DNA from: Pseudogulbenkiania sp.
GTDB lineage: Bacteria; Pseudomonadota; Gammaproteobacteria; Burkholderiales; Chromobacteriaceae
DNA: 64,000 bases
Assembly: GCA_018260425.1 (NCBI GenBank)
Contig: JAGLBD010000006.1
Location: 1-64,000 of the forward strand
Direction of reading: 5' to 3'
In this document: positions 57,267 through 64,000 of the stretch, piece by piece
How positions within the stretch are numbered: position 1 is the first letter of the stretch
How the letters are laid out: every line of letters starts with the position of its first letter
Program-made: the position numbers and the translations under genes
The notes under the pieces: model-generated
Database searches by the model: none
What the model saw: the letters and a program-made list of their open reading frames with translations, nothing else
Told to the model about the DNA's origin: nothing

Positions 57267-57284
57267 GACAGGGCGACACAGAGG

Positions 57285-57581
57285 TCAGATACCTCGCATG
57301 CGCCACCAGTAGCGAATCACAAAGCCGGGAAAGGCAAATACGGCAAACATCGCCAGCGTCGCCACATAGAACGGCGCTTCCTGCGGCTGAACCACCATCT
57401 GGCGGGATTCCAGAAAACGTGCCAGCAAACCGACCAGACCATACAGCACCAGCCATTCGGCAAAGCGCCAGCCAAAGGCCTTGTGCTCCACCTTACGAAA
57501 ACCGGCAATACGGTCGGTCATGAATGGCAGGTTGGCTGCCAGCACGGCGACGATCAATACGGTAGCAACACTGGCTTGCAC
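57285..57581 (-). CDS. DUF2818 membrane protein
   Basis: 98 aa with three hydrophobic segments (VATVLIVAVLAANLPFM, LVLYGLVGLLARFL, YVATLAMFAVFAFPGFVIRYWW). This short family is found behind nuoN in betaproteobacteria (recalled). It starts at GTG with AAGGA upstream and lies 9 nt past nuoN, so it is cotranscribed with complex I. A possible assembly or accessory role is inference. Confidence 0.85.
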   Translation of the reverse strand: MQASVATVLIVAVLAANLPFMTDRIAGFRKVEHKAFGWRFAEWLVLYGLVGLLARFLESRQMVVQPQEAPFYVATLAMFAVFAFPGFVIRYWWRMRGI

Positions 57582-57590
57582 GATAGTTCC

Positions 57591-59045
57591 TTACATCAGC
57601 ACCAGCGATTGCTTGACCGCGGCGAAGCACACTTCGATCAGGCGGTCCGGCACAATACCGAATACCAGCAGGGCAACCGCATTCAACGACAGCAGCAGCT
57701 TGATGTCGCCGGCCACGGTGATTTCATTGTTGTCCTCAGCCGCATCGAAGTAGATGACCTTGACCACACGCAGGTAGTAGAACGCACCGATCAGCGACAT
57801 CAGCACGGCAAATACCGCCAGCGGCACCATGCCGATATGGGCAACGGCGCTGATGACCGCAAACTTGGCGTAGAAACCCGCCATCGGCGGAATACCGGCC
57901 ATGGAGAACATCGCCAGCAACATCAGCAGCGCGTACCAGCTGTTGCGTTGGTTCAGGCCAGCCAGATCCGACAGTTTCTCGCAATCGAAGCCCTTGCGGG
58001 ACAGCACCAGCAAGATGCCGAACCCTACCAGCGAGGTGAACACATACACCACGGCATAGTACAGCGCGGCCGAGTAGCCTTCCGGCGTTGCGGCCAGTAC
58101 GCCCAGCAGCAAGAAGCCCATGTGCGAAATGGTCGAGTAAGCCAGCATACGCTTGATATTGGTTTGGGCGATGGCGGTGACGTTACCGATCAGCATGGAC
58201 AGGATGGAAACCAGCACCAACATGCCTTGCCAATGCACGGCCAGCGCGTCGAGACCCTGTACCAGAATGCGCAGGATGAAGACAAAGGCGGCCAGTTTCG
58301 GTGCCGCACCGATCATCATGGTCACCGACGTCGGCGAACCGTGATACACGTCAGGCACCCACATGTGGAACGGCACGGCGCCCAGCTTGAAGCACAGACC
58401 GGCCACCAGGAATACCAGACCGAAGGTCAACAACAGGGCGTTGGTGTTACCGGCATGGATGGCGCGAGCCACCGTCGCGATATCCAGCGTACCGGTTGCG
58501 CCGTACACCATGGAGATACCATAGAGCAGCAGACCGGACGCCAGGGCGCCCAGCACAAAGTACTTCATCGACGCTTCAACACCCGGCATCGAGTCGCGCT
58601 GGATGGCGATGAGCGCGTACAAGGCCAGCGACAGCAGTTCCAGACCCATGTACAGAGTCAGGAAGCTGCTGGCCGATACCATGACATTCATGCCAAGCAA
58701 GGCAAACAAGGTCAGCGTGTAGTAGTCGCCGCGTTCCATACCACGCGCCGCATTGTATTGACGGCCATACACCAACACACAGAAGGTCGCCGCATACATG
58801 GCGATCTTGACCACCGATGCCAGCGGATCGGAGATGTACATGGTGCTGAACGTAGTGGCAGGCGCCGCCGGGAAACCGACGATCTGTACCGCGGTCAGCC
58901 CGACCAAAGTCAGCAGGGTCAAACCGTAGGTCACCGACTTGCGGTCCTCCGGAATAAACAGATCGATCAGCAGGATGGCCAGAATCGCCAGAAGCAACAC
59001 TACCTCGGGCAAGGCCAGCATCAGATTCAAATCAGACCAATTCAT
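57591..59045 (-). CDS. nuoN: NADH-quinone oxidoreductase subunit N
   Basis: 484-aa antiporter-like membrane subunit of complex I with about fourteen hydrophobic segments. LDLLALYALIAIQRDS-type and MLAYSTISHMGFLLLG (lysine and histidine region of the proton channel) are characteristic. Start MNWSDLNLML. Follows nuoM with a 10-nt gap. Confidence 0.96.
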   Translation of the reverse strand: MNWSDLNLMLALPEVVLLLAILAILLIDLFIPEDRKSVTYGLTLLTLVGLTAVQIVGFPAAPATTFSTMYISDPLASVVKIAMYAATFCVLVYGRQYNAARGMERGDYYTLTLFALLGMNVMVSASSFLTLYMGLELLSLALYALIAIQRDSMPGVEASMKYFVLGALASGLLLYGISMVYGATGTLDIATVARAIHAGNTNALLLTFGLVFLVAGLCFKLGAVPFHMWVPDVYHGSPTSVTMMIGAAPKLAAFVFILRILVQGLDALAVHWQGMLVLVSILSMLIGNVTAIAQTNIKRMLAYSTISHMGFLLLGVLAATPEGYSAALYYAVVYVFTSLVGFGILLVLSRKGFDCEKLSDLAGLNQRNSWYALLMLLAMFSMAGIPPMAGFYAKFAVISAVAHIGMVPLAVFAVLMSLIGAFYYLRVVKVIYFDAAEDNNEITVAGDIKLLLSLNAVALLVFGIVPDRLIEVCFAAVKQSLVLM

Positions 59046-59055
59046 TATGGTTTCC

Positions 59056-60567
59056 TTAATGGTCTACGAGCTTGCTTTGTGCGACGTGTGCAATCAGGTC
59101 ATTGACCGAGAAATGCATCTTGCTGATGAACGCCTGCGGGTAGAGACCCATGCCCAGAACCATCAGGGCCAGAATCGCCAGGATCAGGAATTCACGCTTG
59201 TTCACATCTTTCATGTCGGCCACATGGCTGTTGGCAACTTCACCGAACAGCACGCGCTTGTACATCCACAGGGTGTACGCTGCACCAAAAATCAGCGTGG
59301 TCGCGGCCAGGAAGGCGTACCAGAAATTCACCTGTACGGCGCCAAGCACCACCATACCTTCGCCGACGAAGCCGGAGGTTGCCGGCAGACCGGCGTTGGC
59401 CATCGAGAACAGCATCATGAAGGACGCGAAAATCGGCATCTTGTTGGCCACACCACCGTAGTCGGCGATATTGCGGCTGTGTACGCGGTCATACATGACA
59501 CCGATACACATAAACATCGCGGCGGAAACGAAACCGTGCGACACCATCTGGATCAGCGCACCCTCAACGGCCCAGGCATTCAGCTGGGTGCCGGAGAACA
59601 TGAACATACCGAGCGTCACAAAACCCATGTGGGAAATGGAGGAGTAAGCCACCAGTTTCTTCATGTCGGTTTGTACCAAAGCCACCAGACCGATGTACAC
59701 CACGGCGACCAGCGACAGAGCCACCATGGCCGGAGCAAAGTAGTGACAGGCATCCGGAACGATCGGCAGGGCAAACCGCAGGAAACCGTAGGCACCGATC
59801 TTCAGGGTGATCGCCGCCAGCACCATCGAGCCGCCGGTCGGCGCTTCGACGTGGGCATCCGGCAACCAGGTATGCACCGGCCACATCGGCACTTTCACGG
59901 CAAACGACAGGAAGAAGGCGATGAACACCATGACCTGAACATTCATGGCCAGACGCGCATCATGGAAGGAGGCGATTTCGAAACTGCCGGTCTGACGCGA
60001 CAGGTAGATGAACGCCACCAGCATCAACAGCGAACCGAGCAAGGTGTAGAGGAAGAACTTGATCGACGCATACACGCGGCGCGGACCACCCCAGACACCG
60101 ATGATCAGGTACATCGGGATCAGCATCGCTTCGAAGAACACGTAGAACAGGATCGCGTCCAGCGCGGCAAAGGCACCGTTGATCAGACCCGACATGATCA
60201 GGAAGGCCGCCATGTACTGCGCGACACGCTTCTCGATCACCTGCCAGCCCGCCAGCACCACCAGCACCGTGGTGAAGCTGTTGAGCACCACGAACAGCAT
60301 CGAAATACCGTCGACGCCGAGGTGGTAGTTAATGTTCAACGCCTCGATCCAGGGGCGCATTTCTTCAAACTGCATGCCACCATGCAGGTCGGTAAAGCTT
60401 GTATACAGCGGCAACGACAGCAGGAAGCTGGCCACTGAGCCGACCAGCGCGACCCACCGCGCGAGTCCGGCCCGCTGATCCCCTCCCGTTGCCAGCACCA
60501 GCAATCCGGCCACTATCGGGGCCCAGATCACCAGACTCAAGAGATTTGTGAACATAGTCAAACCCAT
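59056..60567 (-). CDS. nuoM: NADH-quinone oxidoreductase subunit M
   Basis: 503-aa proton-pumping membrane subunit of complex I. FFEAMLIPMYLIIGVWGG carries the key glutamate, AVKVPMWPVHTWLPDAHVEAPT and KLVAYSSISHMGFV are diagnostic for NuoM. The first ATG (MGLTMF) is reported, but MFTNLLSL four codons later is equally possible because neither has a good ribosome binding site. Confidence 0.95.
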   Translation of the reverse strand: MGLTMFTNLLSLVIWAPIVAGLLVLATGGDQRAGLARWVALVGSVASFLLSLPLYTSFTDLHGGMQFEEMRPWIEALNINYHLGVDGISMLFVVLNSFTTVLVVLAGWQVIEKRVAQYMAAFLIMSGLINGAFAALDAILFYVFFEAMLIPMYLIIGVWGGPRRVYASIKFFLYTLLGSLLMLVAFIYLSRQTGSFEIASFHDARLAMNVQVMVFIAFFLSFAVKVPMWPVHTWLPDAHVEAPTGGSMVLAAITLKIGAYGFLRFALPIVPDACHYFAPAMVALSLVAVVYIGLVALVQTDMKKLVAYSSISHMGFVTLGMFMFSGTQLNAWAVEGALIQMVSHGFVSAAMFMCIGVMYDRVHSRNIADYGGVANKMPIFASFMMLFSMANAGLPATSGFVGEGMVVLGAVQVNFWYAFLAATTLIFGAAYTLWMYKRVLFGEVANSHVADMKDVNKREFLILAILALMVLGMGLYPQAFISKMHFSVNDLIAHVAQSKLVDH

Positions 60568-60594
60568 TTGTTATTGCAATCCCAGTGTCTGCTA

Positions 60595-62622
60595 TCAGTG
60601 CAGAACCAGCGGCAGAATCCAGTAGCTCACCAGCGCCAGAACGCCGAGAACCATTGTCGCTGCATAGGTATAAATGAAGCCGGTTTGCAGCTTGCGCACC
60701 ACGCCGGCAAATGCGCCGACCAGACGGGCGGTACCATTCACCAACAGCCCGTCGATCAACAGCATGTCACCGATTTTCCAGAAGAAGGTACCCAGCGCAC
60801 GCGATCCCTTGGCAAACACCGCAAAGTAGATCTCGTCCAGATAGTACTTGTTCTCCAGCAGGCTATGCACCGGGGCACAGCGTTGCTTGATCGCGGCCGG
60901 AATGTGCGGGGCCTTCATATAGAAGAACCAGGCCAGTGCGACACCGGACAGTGCCAGCCACAAGGGAGCGGTCGTCAGCGAATGCAGGGCCATGGCGACC
61001 GGGCCGTGGAACTCTTCCGCCAGTTCGTGCATCACCGGGTGACGCAAGGCATCGACGAAGATCACGTCCTTGAAGAAGTGGCCGTACAGCAGCGGTTCGA
61101 TGGCGAAGAAACCCACCAGTACCGACGGAATGGCCAGCATCACCAGCGGCAGGGTCACGACCCAAGGCGATTCGTGCGGGGTATCGTTCGGGCCCAGGCC
61201 ATGATGATGGTCATGGTCGTCGTGGCCATGATCGTGATGCCCCTTTTCCATCCAGCGTTCCTTGCCGTGGAAGACCAGGAAGTACATCCGGAAAGAATAG
61301 AAGGCCGTCACGAACACACCGGCCAGCAGTGCGAAGGAAGCAAAACCCGACGCCGGCAAATGGGATGCCAGCACCGCTTCGATGATCGAGTCCTTGGAGT
61401 AGAAACCGGCGAAGAATGGGGTTCCGATCAGCGCCAGCGAACCGAGCAGCGAGGTAATCCAGGTGATCGGCATGTACTTGCGCAGACCGCCCATATTGCG
61501 CATGTCTTGATCGTGGTGCATGCCCATGATCACCGAACCTGCCCCCAGGAACAGCAAGGCCTTGAAGAAGGCATGCGTCATCACGTGGAACATGGCAACG
61601 CTGTAGGCCGATGCGCCCAGCGCTACGGTCATGTAACCCAGCTGCGACAGGGTGGAGTAAGCCACCACGCGCTTGATGTCGTTCTGCACGATGCCGAGGA
61701 AGCCCATGAACAGTGCCGTGATCGAACCGGCTACCATCACCACGTTCAGTGCGGTATCGGACAGTTCGAACAGCGGGCTCATGCGCGACACCATGAAGAT
61801 ACCGGCCGTCACCATGGTGGCGGCGTGGATCAGCGCGGAGATCGGGGTCGGGCCTTCCATGGAGTCAGGCAGCCAGACATGCAACGGGAACTGGGCCGAT
61901 TTACCCATCGCACCGATGAACAGCAGGATGCAGGTAACCGTCATCAGCGACCAGCTGTGGCCCGGAATGATCTCGATGGTCTTGCTGGCCAGTGCCGGAG
62001 CCGCCGCAAACACATCGGTGTAGTTCAGCGAGCCACCGAAGTAGGCCAGCACCAAACCGATACCGAGGATGAAGCCGAAGTCACCGACGCGGTTGACCAG
62101 AAACGCTTTCAGGTTGGCGAACACCGCCGTCGATCGCTTGAACCAGAAACCGATCAGCAGGTAGGACACCAGACCCACCGCTTCCCAACCGAAGAACAGC
62201 TGGATGAAGTTGTTGCTCATCACCAGCATCAGCATCGAGAAGGTAAACAGCGAGATGTAGCTGAAGAAGCGCTGGTAACCCGGATCTTCATGCATGTAGC
62301 CGATGGTATAGATATGCACCATCAACGACACCGAGGTCACCACCACCAGCATCATCGCGGTGAGGGAGTCAACCAGGAAGCCGACCGAATAGGTCTGGCC
62401 AGCCACGGTCAGCCAGGTATACACCGGGCCATTGAACACTTCTGCATTTCCCGACAGGAAACCCAGAAGCACCTTGATCGACAGGACAGCCGACACGGCG
62501 ACACCGGTAATGGTGACGACGTGCGCGGCGCGACGGCCGATCGCCCATCCAAACAGGCCTGCAATGATGGACCCGGCCAGTGGCGCCAGGGCGATCAGCA
62601 GGTATAAGCTCTTCATATCCAT
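60595..62622 (-). CDS. nuoL: NADH-quinone oxidoreductase subunit L
   Basis: 675-aa proton-pumping subunit of complex I with the long lateral helix at the C-terminus. FFGWEAVGLVSYLLIGFW, KSAQFPLHVWLPDSMEGPTPISALIHAATMV (in pieces) and VVAYSTLSQLGYM are NuoL motifs. A loop before GPNDTPHESPW is unusually rich in histidine and aspartate. Start reported at MDMKSLYL; the second Met two codons later is possible. Confidence 0.96.
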   Translation of the reverse strand: MDMKSLYLLIALAPLAGSIIAGLFGWAIGRRAAHVVTITGVAVSAVLSIKVLLGFLSGNAEVFNGPVYTWLTVAGQTYSVGFLVDSLTAMMLVVVTSVSLMVHIYTIGYMHEDPGYQRFFSYISLFTFSMLMLVMSNNFIQLFFGWEAVGLVSYLLIGFWFKRSTAVFANLKAFLVNRVGDFGFILGIGLVLAYFGGSLNYTDVFAAAPALASKTIEIIPGHSWSLMTVTCILLFIGAMGKSAQFPLHVWLPDSMEGPTPISALIHAATMVTAGIFMVSRMSPLFELSDTALNVVMVAGSITALFMGFLGIVQNDIKRVVAYSTLSQLGYMTVALGASAYSVAMFHVMTHAFFKALLFLGAGSVIMGMHHDQDMRNMGGLRKYMPITWITSLLGSLALIGTPFFAGFYSKDSIIEAVLASHLPASGFASFALLAGVFVTAFYSFRMYFLVFHGKERWMEKGHHDHGHDDHDHHHGLGPNDTPHESPWVVTLPLVMLAIPSVLVGFFAIEPLLYGHFFKDVIFVDALRHPVMHELAEEFHGPVAMALHSLTTAPLWLALSGVALAWFFYMKAPHIPAAIKQRCAPVHSLLENKYYLDEIYFAVFAKGSRALGTFFWKIGDMLLIDGLLVNGTARLVGAFAGVVRKLQTGFIYTYAATMVLGVLALVSYWILPLVLH

Positions 62623-62658
62623 GCTTGTCGTGCTTTGTAGTTTGGTATCCGGTTTGCC

Positions 62659-62964
62659 TTAGCCTTTGAGGCTGCCCAAGTCTTCAACATTGATCGACTG
62701 CAGTTTGCGGAACAACACCACCAAAATGGCCAGGCCAATGGCGGATTCCGCAGCGGCAACCGTCAGAATGAAGAAAACAAAAATCTGCCCTGCCGTATCC
62801 GACAGGTAATGCGAGAACGCAATGAAGTTGAAGTTCACCGCGAGCAGCATCAGTTCGATCGCCATCAACAGAACGATCACGTTCTTCCGGTTCAGAAAGA
62901 TTCCCAGCACACTGATCGCGAACAGGATAGCGGCCAGCACCAGGAAGTGAGTCAGCGTAAGCAC
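62659..62964 (-). CDS. nuoK: NADH-quinone oxidoreductase subunit K
   Basis: 101-aa membrane subunit of complex I ([21 protein letters not shown] at the start; [20 protein letters not shown] with the conserved glutamates; [17 protein letters not shown]). The GTG at 62964 with GGGGG upstream gives the standard NuoK length; a longer frame adds a 21-residue polar leader that overlaps nuoJ and is rejected. Confidence 0.95.
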   Translation of the reverse strand: MLTLTHFLVLAAILFAISVLGIFLNRKNVIVLLMAIELMLLAVNFNFIAFSHYLSDTAGQIFVFFILTVAAAESAIGLAILVVLFRKLQSINVEDLGSLKG

Positions 62965-62989
62965 GTTTCCCCCTTTTCTTGATTGGCCG

Positions 62990-63637
62990 TCAGGCCTGTT
63001 GTTGATCAGCGGCAGCGGCATCGTCACCGGCTGCAGCAGGCTTTTCGGCTTCCATCTTCACAATGCGCACGCGATCATTGCGACGCACGGCAACCTGGTC
63101 ACCCGGATTGACGAACTTGGTGTCCTTGCGTTTACGCATGGTCAGGGCGATGGCCGCAACGATCGCCACCAGCAGCACCATGGACGCCAGCTCGAACGGA
63201 TACAGGTAACGGGTGTAAAGCAGCAGGCCCAGTTCGCGGATATTGCTGAAATCCGCCGGCAGCGCTGCGCGGGGAGTATATTCGGCAAGCCGCGCTTCCG
63301 GACGCATCAGCACCAGACTCATCTCGCCCATCATGACCGCGGCGATTACACCGGCGAGCGGGAAGTGACGCCAGAACCCTTCGCGCATTTTCTCGATATT
63401 GATATCGAGCATCATCAGCACGAACAGGAACAGCACCATCACCGCACCCACATAGACCAACACCAGAGTGATGGCCAGGAACTCCGACTCAAGCAGCATC
63501 CAGTGACCGGCACTGGTCACGAAGGCCAGTACCAGATACAGGGCGGCATGCACCGGGTTCTTGGCGGTGATCACCTTGAACGACGAGAAGATCAGTATCG
63601 CCGACAGAACGTAGAAAACAACGCTGGTAAAGCTCAT
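62990..63637 (-). CDS. nuoJ: NADH-quinone oxidoreductase subunit J
   Basis: 215-aa membrane subunit of complex [50 protein letters not shown] and [20 protein letters not shown] are the NuoJ core. The C-terminus carries a charged and Ala-rich tail ([19 protein letters not shown]) beyond the last helix. Start at the ATG following a G-rich ribosome binding site, giving normal length. Confidence 0.95.
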   Translation of the reverse strand: MSFTSVVFYVLSAILIFSSFKVITAKNPVHAALYLVLAFVTSAGHWMLLESEFLAITLVLVYVGAVMVLFLFVLMMLDINIEKMREGFWRHFPLAGVIAAVMMGEMSLVLMRPEARLAEYTPRAALPADFSNIRELGLLLYTRYLYPFELASMVLLVAIVAAIALTMRKRKDTKFVNPGDQVAVRRNDRVRIVKMEAEKPAAAGDDAAAADQQQA

Positions 63638-63647
63638 GTCCCCCCCT

Positions 63648-64000
63648 TTAGCGGTACTTGGCATCGGCTGCCTTGCGGGCAGCGATTTCCGACTCGTACT
63701 TGTCACCTACCGCCAGCAACATCGGCTTGGTGTAGTACAGGTCACCACGCTTCTCGCCGTGGTATTCGAAAATGTGGGTTTCCACAATCGCATCGACCGG
63801 GCATGCCTCTTCGCAAAAGCCACAGAAAATGCACTTGGTCAAATCGATGTCGTAACGGCTGGTGCGGCGGGTGCCGTCATCACGCTGCTCGGACTCGATG
63901 GTAATCGCCATGGCCGGGCAAACGGCCTCGCACAACTTACAGGCGATGCAACGCTCTTCGCCATTGGCGTAGCGTCGCTGGGCATGCAGGCCGCGGAAAC
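63648..64000 (-). CDS. nuoI: NADH-quinone oxidoreductase subunit I (5' end outside the window)
   Basis: The C-terminal 116 residues of the two-[4Fe-4S] ferredoxin-like subunit of the complex I peripheral arm. Both cluster motifs are seen: [18 protein letters not shown] and [16 protein letters not shown]. The frame runs off the window end at [15 protein letters not shown]. It begins the visible nuoI-J-K-L-M-N series. Confidence 0.97.
   Translation of the reverse strand, partial: FRGLHAQRRYANGEERCIACKLCEAVCPAMAITIESEQRDDGTRRTSRYDIDLTKCIFCGFCEEACPVDAIVETHIFEYHGEKRGDLYYTKPMLLAVGDKYESEIAARKAADAKYR

Noticed and set aside
57180-62607. Plus-strand frames of 500-680 codons opposite nuoN, nuoM and nuoL
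   Set aside because: Antisense shadows; translations are Gln/His/Arg-rich, as expected from the complement of hydrophobic codons.

Overview
The window is about 60% GC, densely packed, and reads as chromosomal DNA of a betaproteobacterium of the order Neisseriales, most likely a Chromobacteriaceae-type environmental organism. This rests on gene content and order: rpsP-rimM-trmD-rplS, surE-pcm-nlpD-rpoS, rplM-rpsI, deoCABD, nuoI-N followed by a DUF2818 gene, an ahcY-metF operon behind an S-adenosylhomocysteine riboswitch, and phaC. Genus is inference from general knowledge; no 16S gene is present.

Layout. 1-2.1 kb: ribosomal/tRNA-modification operon rpsP-rimM-trmD-rplS (minus) with its promoter and terminator. 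2.1-6 kb: Pat-type protein acetyltransferase (minus) divergent from nadA (plus). 6-9.7 kb: surE-pcm-nlpD-rpoS. 9.8-13.7 kb: deacetylase-family protein, periplasmic binding protein, DJ-1/PfpI protein, plsY and folB. 13.7-16.2 kb: overlapping cheR-dadA-globin cluster. 16.3-19.3 kb: erpA, argC, OsmC-like protein, rplM-rpsI. 19.6-27.1 kb: mutY-relA and the deoCABD nucleoside catabolism operon. 27.2-36.7 kb (plus): RNA methyltransferase with a long arginine-rich repeat extension, MarC protein, heme oxygenase plus DUF454 protein, PHA synthase, amino-acid permease, GNAT protein, MFS transporter. 36.7-37.9 kb: AT-rich patch with an orphan membrane protein. 37.9-44.8 kb: leucine/valine dehydrogenase, rlhA, tRNA-Phe, and the tyrosine/homogentisate genes hpd-fahA-maiA divergent from an Lrp/AsnC regulator. 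44.8-47.9 kb: SAH riboswitch-ahcY-metF-UPF0114 operon. 48.1-50.4 kb: AT-rich two-gene cassette (DRE-TIM metallolyase plus AEC transporter). 50.4-53.5 kb: metK divergent from two tandem LpxL-type acyltransferases. 53.7-57.1 kb: secreted subtilase and a chemoreceptor, convergent. 57.2-64 kb: distal half of the complex I operon, nuoI (cut by the window end) to nuoN.

How the genes work together. metK, ahcY and metF form a methyl-cycle set; ahcY-metF is predicted to be switched on when SAH builds up. Amino-acid breakdown recurs (tyrosine, branched-chain, D-amino acids, an amino-acid permease) and would feed the respiratory chain seen in the nuo genes. relA and rpoS supply stringent and stationary-phase control, and PHA synthase fits carbon storage under the same conditions.

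Most of the window is conserved core genome. No CRISPR array, insertion sequence, phage module or recognisable defence system was found. The least ordinary items are the AT-rich metallolyase/AEC cassette with short ORFs in its leader, the AT-rich orphan membrane-protein patch, the repeat-bearing RNA methyltransferase, the cheR-dadA-globin overlap, and several perfect palindromes in promoter regions (nadA, deoC, ahcY, leucine dehydrogenase).
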